From: Halorubrum salsamenti
GTDB lineage: Archaea > Halobacteriota > Halobacteria > Halobacteriales > Haloferacaceae
Direction: 5' to 3'
Assembly: GCF_007671685.1 (NCBI RefSeq)
Contig: NZ_VCNL01000004.1
Coordinates: 310,001-374,000 of the forward strand
DNA: 64,000 nucleotides
Program-made: the position numbers and the translations under genes
Part shown: piece by piece, positions 8,634-17,411 of the stretch
Position numbering within the stretch: position 1 is the first letter of the stretch
How the letters are laid out: each line of letters opens with the position of its first letter
Notes under the pieces: model-generated
What the model saw: only the letters and a program-made list of their open reading frames with translations
Told to the model about the DNA's origin: nothing
The model's database searches: none

Positions 8634-9161
8634 TCACCACGGTCCGTCGTAGTTCACGCGCGGCCGGTCGACGTCGATACCGATCTCGCGGAGCGTCGCG
8701 GTCGCGTTCTGGACGGGAGAGGGCGCCGGCCGGTCGAGCGCGTCGGTCGTCGCCTCGGCGAACCGCACCGTCCAGTCGCCGTCGATGGCGACGACCGCCC
8801 GGCGCGGGATATCCGAGTGAGCCTCCCACGAGTCGGCCAACAGGTGGTATGACTCCGCGATCCCCCCGTGGAAGTCGGAGACGATGGGAAACGGGAGGTC
8901 GAACCGGTCGGCGTACGCGAACCCCGCGTACAGCGAGTCGCCGGTGAGCGCGACGACGGCGAGGTCGTCTCGGTCGTGCCAGCCCGCGTCGCGGACTGCG
9001 GCGAACGCGGCGGTGCAGGTCGGCACGAAGTTCGCGGGCGCGAAACAGAGGACGACCGCCTCGTGTCGGTCGACGAGCCGGAACAGCTCCAGTTCGGTTG
9101 CCGTCCCAGCCGCGACCGCGGGCGCGATGAAGTCGGGAGCCTTGACGCCGACGTCGATCAT
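8634..9161 (-). CDS. Peroxiredoxin-like redoxin (AhpC/TSA)
   Basis: Thioredoxin-fold peroxidase of 175 aa. It starts MIDVGVKAPDFIAPAVAAGT and has the peroxidatic motif FAPANFVPTCTAAF, where the Cys follows the usual Pro/Thr. Later come VALTGDSLYAGFAYADRF and FPIVSDFHGGIAESYHL. No clear resolving Cys is seen, so a 1-Cys mechanism is likely. I preferred ATG 9161 over an in-frame GTG further up because a TATA-like box lies 23-31 nt before it. Confidence 0.85.
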   Translation of the reverse strand: MIDVGVKAPDFIAPAVAAGTATELELFRLVDRHEAVVLCFAPANFVPTCTAAFAAVRDAGWHDRDDLAVVALTGDSLYAGFAYADRFDLPFPIVSDFHGGIAESYHLLADSWEAHSDIPRRAVVAIDGDWTVRFAEATTDALDRPAPSPVQNATATLREIGIDVDRPRVNYDGPW

Positions 9162-9183
9162 GGATGACACCTGCGCGTGCGAC

Positions 9184-9192
9184 CGATAAATA
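9184..9192 (-). promoter_or_regulatory. TATA-like box of the redoxin gene
   Basis: The minus strand reads TATTTATCG, centred about 27 nt before ATG 9161. This is the spacing expected for a leaderless haloarchaeal mRNA and supports the chosen start. Confidence 0.55.
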
Positions 9193-9316
9193 CCCACCTC
9201 CGGAGGTTCGGCCACTCGGGGGACCACTGTGAATCAAAATAGATCCGATTAACTGCCACCATGGCTCCTGAGAGCACTGTTCACGGTGTAAGAGCTTTAC
9301 GTGGTGGCGACCGACG

Positions 9317-9871
9317 TTGGTCGTGTTCGGTTCCCACGCCGCGACCGCGCTCGCCCTCGTCGACAGCTACGGCGCCGTCGCGGTCTTCGTCGTGTTCGCG
9401 CTGGAGGGCGCGCTCGTCGGGAAGGTGCTCCCGGCGCGGACGCTGTTCGTCGCCGCGGTCGTCGCCGTCGGCGTCGAGGCGGTCGCGGTGCTGCCGGTGT
9501 TCGCCGCGGCGGTGGTCGGCGCGACCGTCGGCCAGTCGGCCGTCTTCGTGGCCGTCCGCCGGTTCGGCGCGGACCCCGCGTCGCTCCCCCTCGTCCCGGT
9601 CGGCGAGGGGCGACTCGACGGCGCGAGCCGCTGGTTCGACCGATGGGGGCTCCCGGCGGTAGCGGCCTCGAACGCGGTCCCCGGCACGCGCGGGTGGCTC
9701 GCGGTCCCGACCGCGAAAGCCTCGTCCGTCTCCGCCCCGCGGTTCGCCGCCGCGTCGCTCGTCGGCTCCGCCGCGTACGTCGGCGCGCTGCTGGCGATCG
9801 GGGTCGCGGTGGCGCTCGGGTTCGGGGGCGCCCTCGGGCTCCTCGGCGCCGAGGAGCTGGCGGCGCTGTAG
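9317..9871 (+). CDS. DedA-like integral membrane protein
   Basis: This hydrophobic protein (about 184 aa) has the DedA/VTT pattern: FALEGALVGKVLPARTLFVAAV, a second hydrophobic region with AAAVVGATVGQSAVFVAVRRFG, an amphipathic loop DGASRWFDRWGLPAVAASNAVPGTRGW, and C-terminal membrane segments. The family includes undecaprenyl-phosphate or lipid flippases, but the substrate here cannot be read from sequence. The start is uncertain: TTG 9317 or GTG 9323, and no ATG is in frame. Confidence 0.7.
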   Translation: MVVFGSHAATALALVDSYGAVAVFVVFALEGALVGKVLPARTLFVAAVVAVGVEAVAVLPVFAAAVVGATVGQSAVFVAVRRFGADPASLPLVPVGEGRLDGASRWFDRWGLPAVAASNAVPGTRGWLAVPTAKASSVSAPRFAAASLVGSAAYVGALLAIGVAVALGFGGALGLLGAEELAAL

Positions 9872-9897
9872 GGGCGGCGCTGGAGGGCGGAGAGAGG

Positions 9898-11721
9898 TTA
9901 CAGAACCGTCCCGTGTTTCTTGTCCGGCAGGTCCTTCTCCACGTCCTCGTAGAACGCGAAGCGGGCCGCCAGCTCCTCCCGGAGCGCCGAGGGCGGAACG
10001 ATCTCGTCGATGACGACCTCGCTCGCCATCCGGTGGACGTCGATGTCCTCGCGGTACTCCTCGCGCAGGCGCGCCTCCGTCTCGGCGCGCTCCTCGGGGT
10101 CGTCGATCGCGGCGAGCTTCCGGGCGTACACCGCGTTGATCGCGGCCTCGGGCCCCATGATCGCGATCTCGCCGGAGGGGAGCCCGACCACGCTCTCGGG
10201 GTCGTAGGCGGGGCCGCCCATCGCGTAGATCCCCGCGCCGTACGCCTTCCGGACGACGACGGTCTGTTTCGGGACCGTCGCCGAGGAGGTGGCGTAGATC
10301 ATCTTCTTCCCCTTCTCCAGAATGGCGTCCTTCTCGACCTGTGACCCCGCCATGAAGCCGGGCGTGTCACAGAGGTACAGCAGGGGGACCTCGTAGGCGT
10401 CGCAGGTCCAGATGAACTCGGCGGCCTTCTCGGCCGCGTCGGGGAAGATGGCGCCCGAGCGGACCGCGGGGTCGTTGGCGACGACGCCGACGGGGCGGCC
10501 GTCGATCCGACAGAACGCCGTGACGATCTCCTCGCCGTACCCCTCCTTCAGCTCGAACACCGACTCGGCGTCGGCGACCCGGTCGAGCAGGTCGCGCACG
10601 TCGTATGGGCGGTTCGGCGACTCCGGGATCAGCTCGTCGATCCCCTCGGGCGAGAACTTCGGCGGCTTCGTCTCGCGCTGCGGGGGCTTTTCGCCGGCTT
10701 TGTCGGGGAGGTAGCCGACGAGGTCGGCGACGAGCTCGCGGGCGTGCTCCTCGTCGCGCGCGACCAGATCGGCCGAGCCGGACTCCTCCGCGTGGACCCG
10801 CGGGCCGCCCAGCTCGTCGAGCTCGATCTCCTCGCCGGTGACCATCTTCACCATCCGCGGGGAGGCGATCGCCATCGCGGACATCCCCTCGACCATCACG
10901 GTGAAGTCGGCGAAGACCGGCGTGTAGGCGGCGCCGGCGATACAGGGGCCGTACAGCACGCAGATCTGCGGCACCGCGCCGGAGAGCATCGAGTGGTTGT
11001 AGTAGTACTTCCCGATCCCCTCGCGGTTGGCGAAGAAGCCGGTCTGCTGGTCGATCCGGCCGCCCGAGGAGTCCATCAGGTAGAGCACGGGGTTGCCCGT
11101 CTTCAGGGCGCGCTGCTGCATCCGGAGGAACTTCTCGACGCCCTTCGCCGCCATCGACCCCGCCTTCACGGTGAAGTCGTTGGCCATGAAGTGCACGTCG
11201 CGCCCCTCGAACTCGGCCGCGCCGGTGAGGAGGCCGTCGCCCGGGAGGCGGTCGCTCGACCCCCCGGAGTCGTCGCCGTCGGAGTCGTCGCTCTCGCGGT
11301 CCGGTGCGTTCGGGTGCCAGTCGTCGAACGCGGCGAACTTCCCGTCCTCGAAGTGGAGCCCGTCCGGGTCGCCCTCCGCGGCGCTCGCGTCCCCCGCGCC
11401 GCGCGTGCCGCCCTCGCCGCCGAACCAGAGGTCGAGGCGGTCGCGGACGAACAGCTTCCCCTGCTCGGGGAGGCGGTCGCGGTACTTCTCGGGGCCGCCC
11501 TCGAGGATGTCGTCGATCTCGGCCTGGAGGTCGCGCTCGCGGTCCGTGGGACCGAGGTCGTCGTCGAGGGGGTACTCGACCTCGGGAGGCGCCGCGCTCG
11601 CGGCGGGCTCGTCGTGCTCCCCGACGTAGACGTCGACGTCGACGCCGAGGTGCTCGGCGAGCGACTTCGCTATCGCCTCGGCCTCCTCCGGCGTCGCCGC
11701 CGCGCCGACGTGGACGTTCAT
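9898..11721 (-). CDS. Acyl-CoA carboxylase carboxyltransferase (beta) subunit with N-terminal extension
   Basis: Carboxyltransferase of the propionyl/methylmalonyl/methylcrotonyl-CoA carboxylase family, 607 aa. The crotonase-like halves are visible: GRDVHFMANDFTVKAGSMA, YLMDSSGGRIDQQTGFF and GAAYTPVFADFTVMVEG in the first; LYLCDTPGFMAGSQVEK and YAMGGPAYDPESVVGLPSGE in the second. Residues 1-35 form an extra segment, MNVHVGAAATPEEAEAIAKS onward. It recalls the small accessory polypeptide of haloarchaeal carboxylases and is followed by an acidic linker. No biotin carboxylase gene is adjacent, so the alpha subunit must come from elsewhere. ATG 11721 was chosen over an upstream in-frame ATG because it follows a TATA-like stretch and starts the recognisable domain. 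Confidence 0.88.
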   Translation of the reverse strand: MNVHVGAAATPEEAEAIAKSLAEHLGVDVDVYVGEHDEPAASAAPPEVEYPLDDDLGPTDRERDLQAEIDDILEGGPEKYRDRLPEQGKLFVRDRLDLWFGGEGGTRGAGDASAAEGDPDGLHFEDGKFAAFDDWHPNAPDRESDDSDGDDSGGSSDRLPGDGLLTGAAEFEGRDVHFMANDFTVKAGSMAAKGVEKFLRMQQRALKTGNPVLYLMDSSGGRIDQQTGFFANREGIGKYYYNHSMLSGAVPQICVLYGPCIAGAAYTPVFADFTVMVEGMSAMAIASPRMVKMVTGEEIELDELGGPRVHAEESGSADLVARDEEHARELVADLVGYLPDKAGEKPPQRETKPPKFSPEGIDELIPESPNRPYDVRDLLDRVADAESVFELKEGYGEEIVTAFCRIDGRPVGVVANDPAVRSGAIFPDAAEKAAEFIWTCDAYEVPLLYLCDTPGFMAGSQVEKDAILEKGKKMIYATSSATVPKQTVVVRKAYGAGIYAMGGPAYDPESVVGLPSGEIAIMGPEAAINAVYARKLAAIDDPEERAETEARLREEYREDIDVHRMASEVVIDEIVPPSALREELAARFAFYEDVEKDLPDKKHGTVL

Positions 11722-11809
11722 GGGCGCAAGATTTGCGGTAGATCCTAAACAGTTTTCCATGCGGATTTGTCTCCGCACGGCGTGTCAAGAAAGCGTGGCA
11801 GCCGCGGTA

Positions 11810-12691
11810 TCAGTCCAGCGCCGCCTTCAGCCGCTCGACCAGTTCCTCGTTACCGACGTAGAGGGGGACGCGGTCGTGGACGCCCTCGGGTTCGACGTCG
11901 AGGATGTCGATTTCGCCGTCGGTCGCGGCCCCGCCCGCCCGCTCGACGATGTAGGCGATCGGGTTCGCCTCGAAGGAGAGCCGGAGCTTCCCCTCCGGCG
12001 CGTCGACGAGCGCGGGGTACGCGAAGATCCCGCCGTAGGTGAGCACCTGGTTCACGTCGCCGACCATGGCGCCGCCGTACCGGAGCTTCAGCTCGTCTTC
12101 GATCTCGCGGACGTAGGCGGTGAACTCGTCGGTCCAGTCGGGGACGCGTCCGCCGAACCCGTAGACGAGGGGGTCGTCGGGGAGTCGGAGGTCGTCCTCG
12201 ACGACGGAGCGGGAGACCGATTCGTCGGCCTCCGCTTCGACGACCTCCTCGCGGACGCCGTCGTCGTCGGCGACGACCATCGTCGTGATCGGGCCGTAGA
12301 GCACGTACCCGGCGGCGACGAGGTCGCGTCCGGTCGCGGGGAGCGGGGCGTCGTACACCCCGACGACGGTCCCCATCGCGTTGTTCGATCGGAGGTTCGA
12401 GGAGCCGTCGAGGGGGTCGATCGCGACCGCGTACGCCCCCTCTCCGACCGCGCCGCCGGCGTCGACGGCGTCCGCGCGCTCCTCGCTGACGAACGACCCG
12501 ACGCCGTCGACCGCGGTCAGCGCGTCCGCGAGCAGCTCGTCGGCGTAGAGGTCGCCGGCCAACACCGACTCCCCGGAGGGGTTGTCGGTCCCGCTCTCGA
12601 CGCGTCGGCCGGGGAGCGCGGCGCGGATCTCGGGGGCCGTGGCCGCGACCGCGTCGAATATCGCCTCGACGACGGGGTCAGTCTCCGTCAT
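11810..12691 (-). CDS. fbp: Fructose-1,6-bisphosphatase class I
   Basis: Gluconeogenic phosphatase, 293 aa. The metal and phosphate signature DPLDGSSNLRSNNAMGTVVG is present, with upstream ESVLAGDLYADELL and SFVSEERADAV, and later LRYGGAMVGDVNQVLTYGGI. The start ATG shares one base with the stop of the aldolase gene (TGATG), so the pair are translationally coupled and consecutive in gluconeogenesis. Confidence 0.93.
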   Translation of the reverse strand: MTETDPVVEAIFDAVAATAPEIRAALPGRRVESGTDNPSGESVLAGDLYADELLADALTAVDGVGSFVSEERADAVDAGGAVGEGAYAVAIDPLDGSSNLRSNNAMGTVVGVYDAPLPATGRDLVAAGYVLYGPITTMVVADDDGVREEVVEAEADESVSRSVVEDDLRLPDDPLVYGFGGRVPDWTDEFTAYVREIEDELKLRYGGAMVGDVNQVLTYGGIFAYPALVDAPEGKLRLSFEANPIAYIVERAGGAATDGEIDILDVEPEGVHDRVPLYVGNEELVERLKAALD

Positions 12692-13488
12692 CAGTCGTCG
12701 GCGACCGCCAGCGCCTCCGCCGGGTCGGCCTCCTCGAAGACCACGGCCTCGAGCGCGTCGAGGATGCGCTCGGGATCGTCGCGCTGGAAGACGTTCCGCC
12801 CGACCGCGAGCCCGGTCGCGCCGGCGTCGATCGCGTCCGCGACGTTCCGGAGGAACGCCTCGTCGTCGCGCATCGTGCCGCCGGACATCACGACCTTCGT
12901 GGGGCCGGCCATCCGGACCGCCTCGCCCATCGCCTCTGCGGAGCCGGGGTACTTCACCTTCACCACGTCGGCGCCGAGCTCCAGTCCGAGCCGGGCCGCG
13001 TACGAGATGGTGTCGGGGCTCGTGTCGTTTTTGACGCCCTGTCCGCGGGGGTACGACCACATGACGACGCCCATGTCGTGTTCGCGGGCGCCCTCCTGGG
13101 CCGCCTTGAACTCCTCGGCCATCTCGACCTCGTAGTTCGAGCCGCCGTAGAGCGTGAACCCGACCGCGTCGGCGCCGAGACCGGCGGCGTACTCGGCCGA
13201 GCAGTTGACGGGGCTGTCGGGCTCGCCCATCCAGAGGTTCGAGGTGCCGTTCAGCTTCAACAGCAGGTTCACGTCGTCCTCGTAGTCGGGGTAGTACGCC
13301 TCGGCGACCCCCTTCTGTACGGCCAGCGCGGTGACCGCGTCGTGGGTGGCGAGCTCGAACAGCCGCTCCGGGTCGGCGGTCGCCGGATTCGGTTCGAAGT
13401 CGACCGGGCCGTGTTCGAGCCCGTGATCGTACGCGAGGATGAGAGACTTGCCGTCCCGCGAGATGGCGTCGTCAGCGTGAGGAAGCAT
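12691..13488 (-). CDS. fba: Fructose-bisphosphate aldolase class I (archaeal DhnA type)
   Basis: TIM-barrel Schiff-base aldolase, 265 aa. It has LILAYDHGLEHGPVDFEPNP, VGFTLYGGSNYE and VMWSYPRGQGV. The catalytic Lys lies in GADVVKVKYPGSAEA and the phosphate site in VMSGGTMRDDEAF plus GLAVGRNVFQR. Close paralogues make 2-amino-3,7-dideoxy-heptulosonate for aromatic amino acids, and this alternative cannot be excluded. Coupling to fbp favours the glycolytic/gluconeogenic role. Confidence 0.88.
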   Translation of the reverse strand: MLPHADDAISRDGKSLILAYDHGLEHGPVDFEPNPATADPERLFELATHDAVTALAVQKGVAEAYYPDYEDDVNLLLKLNGTSNLWMGEPDSPVNCSAEYAAGLGADAVGFTLYGGSNYEVEMAEEFKAAQEGAREHDMGVVMWSYPRGQGVKNDTSPDTISYAARLGLELGADVVKVKYPGSAEAMGEAVRMAGPTKVVMSGGTMRDDEAFLRNVADAIDAGATGLAVGRNVFQRDDPERILDALEAVVFEEADPAEALAVADD

Positions 13489-13510
13489 CAGTTCGTACTT
13501 CCGTTACATC

Positions 13511-13519
13511 GATAAAAAA
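13511..13519 (-). promoter_or_regulatory. TATA-like box of the fba-fbp operon
   Basis: The minus strand reads TTTTTTATC, 23-31 nt upstream of the aldolase ATG. This fits a leaderless bicistronic fba-fbp mRNA. Confidence 0.55.
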
Positions 13520-13709
13520 CACTATGGTTATTCAAGCCGCCGCGTCGAGTTAGAGACCGCATATATAGCCCCCTCGTCGGCGCTATCGACCGATACGCCG
13601 ATCCTACTATTACTACTCAGATAGTTAATTCTACGCACCCTCGGACGGATCGCGGTCCCTCGCTACCGGAGCCGCAATACTTACCACCGCCGCCGCGACA
13701 GCGTCTCGC

Positions 13710-14567
13710 ATGCGGGAGCTATCCGACATCGACGTCGTCGGCGTGGTGGGGGCCGGCACGATGGGCAACGGGATCGCGCAGGTCGCGGCGACCGCCGGCT
13801 ACGAGGTCGTGATGCGCGACATCGAGCCGGAGTACGTCGAGCGGGGACTCGAGGGCATCGACGACAGCCTCGCCCGGCTCGACCGGAACGGTCGGCTCGG
13901 CGAGGACCCGGAAGCGATCCGTACCCGGATCGAGGGAACGACCGATTTCGACGCCCTCTCGACCGCCGACGTGGTCGTCGAGGCCGCCGTCGAGGACCTC
14001 GACGTGAAGAAGGACATCTTCGCCGACCTCGACGCGGTGACCGACGACGACGTTGTCCTCGCGACCAACACCTCGACGCTGTCGATCACGACCATCGCGA
14101 GCGCCACCGACCGCGCGAGCGACGTGATCGGCCTCCACTTCATGAACCCGGTCCCGATCATGGACGGCGTTGAGGTCGTCGTCGGGGAGCGCACCGGGGA
14201 CACGGTGGTCGACTTCGCGCACGCGTTCGCGGAGGACCTCGGCAAGGAGACGTGGGAGGCCGACGACAAGCCCGGCTTCGTCACGAACCGCATCCTGATG
14301 CCGTGGATCAACGAGGGCGTCCGCGCGTACGACGAGGGCGTCGCCGACAGGGAGGACATCGACCGCGGGATGACGCTCGGGACGAACGTCCCGATGGGCC
14401 CCCTCGAACTCGCCGATCACATCGGGCTCGACGTGGTGTTAGACGCCAGCGAGACGCTCCACGCCGAACTCGGCGACCGGTACAAGCCGGCGTACCTCGT
14501 GAAGCGCAAGGTGGAGGCCGGCGACCTCGGCAAGAAGACGGGGAGGGGGTTCTACGAGTACGATTAG
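13710..14567 (+). CDS. hbd: 3-hydroxyacyl-CoA dehydrogenase
   Basis: NAD-dependent oxidation of 3-hydroxyacyl-CoA in fatty-acid or polyhydroxyalkanoate metabolism, 285 aa. The Rossmann motif is VGVVGAGTMGNGIAQVAATA. The catalytic His region is IGLHFMNPVPIMDGVEVV, and the C-terminal substrate domain has KPGFVTNRILMPWINEGV and TLGTNVPMGPLELADHIGLD. A weak TATA-like AATACTTACC lies about 30 nt before the ATG. Its last 4 nt overlap the convergent gene behind it. Confidence 0.94.
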   Translation: MRELSDIDVVGVVGAGTMGNGIAQVAATAGYEVVMRDIEPEYVERGLEGIDDSLARLDRNGRLGEDPEAIRTRIEGTTDFDALSTADVVVEAAVEDLDVKKDIFADLDAVTDDDVVLATNTSTLSITTIASATDRASDVIGLHFMNPVPIMDGVEVVVGERTGDTVVDFAHAFAEDLGKETWEADDKPGFVTNRILMPWINEGVRAYDEGVADREDIDRGMTLGTNVPMGPLELADHIGLDVVLDASETLHAELGDRYKPAYLVKRKVEAGDLGKKTGRGFYEYD

Positions 14568-15241
14568 GTGCTTTCGGCGCCGTCCTCGTCGTCGCCCGCG
14601 GTCCACCGGCGCGCGCCGGGGAGCAGGCCGACGAGCGTCGTCACGTAGCCGAACTTGAACAGCCCGAGCTGGGAGAGCGCGCCGAGGGCGAACACGGCGA
14701 GGAACGCGGGTGCGGTCACGTCGAACAGCAGCGGTTCGACCGTCGTCTGCGCGGCGGCCGCGTCCAGCGTCGCGGGGGTGATCGACCGCGACGCGAACGC
14801 CGCGCCGATGAAGGCCGTCGAGACGACGAGCGTCGTCCGGCTCAGCACGAACCCGAACAGCGCGCCGACCGCGACGCCGGCCAGCGTGGCGCCGACGAGG
14901 AGGAGGGTCCCCTCCATCCCGGCCGCGTCGGTCGCGTACATCGGCCCGACCGCGAACCGCCCGCCGAAGCCGCCGACGAGCCCGCCGATGGCGACGACCG
15001 CGAAGGAGAGCCCGGCGTACGCGAGGAACCCACCGACAGCGGCGCCGAGCGCGACCGCCCCGCCGGTGAGGACCAGCCCGTCGACCGCGATCAGCCCGAC
15101 GAGGTTCGGCGCGGCGAGATAGCCCGCACCGGCGCCGACGAGGACCCCGGTCAGCGTGACGGCGTAGACGGAGACCGCGGCTCCGACGAACGCGAGGAGC
15201 AGCCCCGCGACGACGAGCCCGGCGGAGAGTGGCGTGATCAT
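14564..15241 (-). CDS. Multi-pass membrane protein, DUF4203/TMEM198-like
   Basis: This 225-residue protein is almost wholly hydrophobic with about seven Gly/Ala-rich membrane segments. Repeated GAxxGxxxAY-type patterns (LVGAGAGYLAAP, GAAVGGFLAYAGLSF) recall the DUF4203/TMEM198 group. The C-terminus is short and charged (TAGDDEDGAEST). Its function is unknown. It is convergent with hbd and overlaps it by 4 nt. Confidence 0.6.
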   Translation of the reverse strand: MITPLSAGLVVAGLLLAFVGAAVSVYAVTLTGVLVGAGAGYLAAPNLVGLIAVDGLVLTGGAVALGAAVGGFLAYAGLSFAVVAIGGLVGGFGGRFAVGPMYATDAAGMEGTLLLVGATLAGVAVGALFGFVLSRTTLVVSTAFIGAAFASRSITPATLDAAAAQTTVEPLLFDVTAPAFLAVFALGALSQLGLFKFGYVTTLVGLLPGARRWTAGDDEDGAEST

Positions 15242-15325
15242 GTCGTCACGTGGACGCCGGTTCGACTTAAAAGGTCGCGAGACGAGAATGTCGGCGGCGG
15301 CATGGAGCCGACTCGGCGGGCCCCG

Positions 15326-15625
15326 TCACCTCCCTCGACGGCCCGCCTCCCGGTCGACGTATCGGGTGTAGCCGCCGACGGCGAGGCCGAATCCCACTAC
15401 GATCAGTCCGAGCCCGAGCATGCGGGTCGTCCCCAGCGTCATCAGCGCGAGGATCACGCCGAAGACGAACGCGAACACGCCGGCGACGACGACGCCGACG
15501 TCGAGGAGCGGCGACGGTTGGAGGGCCTCGCAGTGGGGGCAGGTCCGCGCGTCGCTCGGGATCGGCTCCCGGCAGTCGACGCAGTGGACGCGATCGCGGG
15601 ACACGCGAGGGGGTTCGCGAGTCAT
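15326..15625 (-). CDS. Zinc-ribbon membrane protein of unknown function
   Basis: The 99-residue protein begins with a zinc ribbon: CVDC at residues 15-18 and CPHC about 14 residues later. Two membrane segments follow (LDVGVVVAGVFAFVFGVILA and GLGLIVVGFGLAVGG) and a basic tail. I took ATG 15625, since the longer in-frame version adds only six residues without a domain. No function can be assigned. Confidence 0.6.
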   Translation of the reverse strand: MTREPPRVSRDRVHCVDCREPIPSDARTCPHCEALQPSPLLDVGVVVAGVFAFVFGVILALMTLGTTRMLGLGLIVVGFGLAVGGYTRYVDREAGRRGR

Positions 15626-15717
15626 CGACTTATAAGCGATCAACTACAGATAAGCAAGCAACTACAGAGAAGCGATCGACGACTCGACGGTGAACGCTTC
15701 CGGAGTCTCAGCCGTTT

Positions 15718-15906
15718 ACTTATAAACAGGTGATAGTCGATCGGCGGTGACCCCTCCGAATCCCTCCCCAACCGCACAGCCTCACGCCTCCCCAGCCTCG
15801 TCGGAGCGGCGCTTATAAGCGCCGCTCCGACTCCCTCGCGGGCACCTCGCGGCCGCCAAGGGCGGCCGCTCGGAGGCGCGCCACGAGGTACGGGTCTCAT
15901 AAATAG
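15718..15906. repeat. Dispersed TTATAAA-bounded repeat, copy 1
   Basis: This covers most of the 370-nt gap between the zinc-ribbon and MFS genes. On the minus strand it holds the core GAGGCTGGGGAGGCGTGAGG (plus-strand span about 15780-15800), shared with copies near 33.4 and 56.3 kb. TTATAAA-like motifs stand at 15718-15726, in the palindrome GCGCTTATAAGCGC (15811-15822 region) and as CATAAATA near 15898. It contains no ORF. Confidence 0.6.
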
Positions 15907-15930
15907 CGGTTTTCACTCCCCGTTGCACGC

Positions 15931-16008
15931 CGCGATCGGGTCCGCCGTCAGTCCGTCGCGATCGGGTCCGCCGTCAGCCCGCCGCGATCGGATCCGCCGT
16001 CAGTCCGT
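15931..16008. repeat. 26-bp tandem repeat at the 3' end of the MFS gene
   Basis: Three consecutive 26-bp units (starting 15931, 15957 and 15983) differ at only three or four positions. A partial fourth unit from 16009 lies inside the MFS reading frame. Each unit repeats the last codons and stop context of the MFS gene, so its 3' end has been tandemly duplicated into the spacer. Confidence 0.8.
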
Positions 16009-17316
16009 CGCGAGCGGGTCCGCGGCGTCCTCGCCCGTTCCGAGCGTCTCCTCGACCTGCGTCACGACGGCCGCGAGCGCGACGACGGCGAGGACGGCGC
16101 CGGCCGCGAAGGGGACGACGAAGCCGAAGCCGACGAGCCAGCCGGACGCCAGCGGCCCGATCGCGACCCCGAAGCCGAACCCCATCGTGAGCACCGACAG
16201 CGTCGTCCCGGACTCGCCCTCACGCGCGAGGTCGCCCGCGAGCGCCAGCGACGGCGCGAACACGCACGCGACGGCGACGCCCTGCGCCAACCGGACGAGC
16301 GTCATCACCAGCGGGTCGGTGACGATCCCCTGCAGGAGGGTGGTGGGACCGAGCAGCACGAACCCGGCCAAGAGGAAGGGGCGGCGCCCGATCCGGTCGC
16401 TCGCCTGCCCGACGGGCACCTGAAACAGGACGTTCGCGATGGTGACCGCCGCGAACTGGAGGCCGAACCACACCGGCGGCTGGTCGAGCCGGGCGTTCAC
16501 CTGCGTTTGGAGGGTCGCGAACAGCGCGATGCAGATCCCCATCGCGACCGTCGCCAGCCCGAGCGCGAACACCGGGTCGAGCAGGCGCCCCTCGCCGCGG
16601 ACCCGGATCGAGAGGTCGTCGCTCGCCTCGCTCGACTCGGCGGCGTCGCGCACGAGGAGGAAGACGAGGGTGAAGCTGAGGTACGCGCCGGCGCAGGCGG
16701 CCGCGAACGCGGCGTCGAACCCGTCGAGGACCGGGAGCCCGATCGCGGAGAGGTCGTACGGGCCCCGCTGGACGACGGCGCCGGCGAGGACCGGACCGAA
16801 GCCGAATCCGATCAGCCGGAACGTGTTGTACACGCCGAAGTTGCCGCCGCGGTCGGCGTCGCTCGCGGCGTACTCGTTGACCAGCGCGACCGTCGCCGGG
16901 ATGATGAGCGCCGCGCCGAACCCCTGGGCCGCGCGGAGCGCGATCAGCTGCCAGTAGGCGTCCGCGATCGTGTACAGCCCGCTCGCGGTCCCCAAGAGGA
17001 GGATGCCGGCCAACACGAAGGGGCGCCGCACGCCCGTCCGGTCCGAGAGTCGTCCGGTCAGTGGCTGCGAGAGGCTGTTGAGGAAGCCGAACAGCGAGAG
17101 CACGACCCCGATGAGCAGCGGCTCGGTCAGGGTCACCGACGCCGCGCCGACGCCGACCGCGGTCCCGAGGAGCGACTCGATGTCGACCAGGTCGCTCGCG
17201 ATGTACAGCGGCAGCACGACGATGAGAAAGGAGTTACCGGCGGCGCCGACCATCCGAGCGAGCGCGAGCACGATCACCCGGCGGTCGGTGTCGGCGACGC
17301 CCGAGAGCAACCCCAT
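16000..17316 (-). CDS. MFS transporter
   Basis: Major facilitator permease, 438 aa with about 12 membrane segments. Loop 2-3 carries the MFS signature GRLSDRTGVRRPFVLAGI, and the equivalent loop 8-9 is GQASDRIGRRPFLLAGFVLL. It resembles drug or metabolite exporters, but the substrate is unknown. ATG 17316 fits the family N-terminus, whereas the upstream in-frame extension is antisense-type low-complexity sequence. The 3' end lies inside a tandem repeat. Confidence 0.88.
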   Translation of the reverse strand: MGLLSGVADTDRRVIVLALARMVGAAGNSFLIVVLPLYIASDLVDIESLLGTAVGVGAASVTLTEPLLIGVVLSLFGFLNSLSQPLTGRLSDRTGVRRPFVLAGILLLGTASGLYTIADAYWQLIALRAAQGFGAALIIPATVALVNEYAASDADRGGNFGVYNTFRLIGFGFGPVLAGAVVQRGPYDLSAIGLPVLDGFDAAFAAACAGAYLSFTLVFLLVRDAAESSEASDDLSIRVRGEGRLLDPVFALGLATVAMGICIALFATLQTQVNARLDQPPVWFGLQFAAVTIANVLFQVPVGQASDRIGRRPFLLAGFVLLGPTTLLQGIVTDPLVMTLVRLAQGVAVACVFAPSLALAGDLAREGESGTTLSVLTMGFGFGVAIGPLASGWLVGFGFVVPFAAGAVLAVVALAAVVTQVEETLGTGEDAADPLATD

Positions 17317-17411
17317 CGATCGCGGGTTCGCCCGCGAGGACAAAGGCGTTTGCGAAGCCGGGGATCGATCCGGTTTCGACCCGCGGCGGATCGCCGTTCC
17401 GACCCGAGAGG

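Noticed and set aside
15931-16008. CRISPR array
   Set aside because: Units are directly adjacent with no spacers, so this is a simple tandem repeat; the same holds for 39611-39679.
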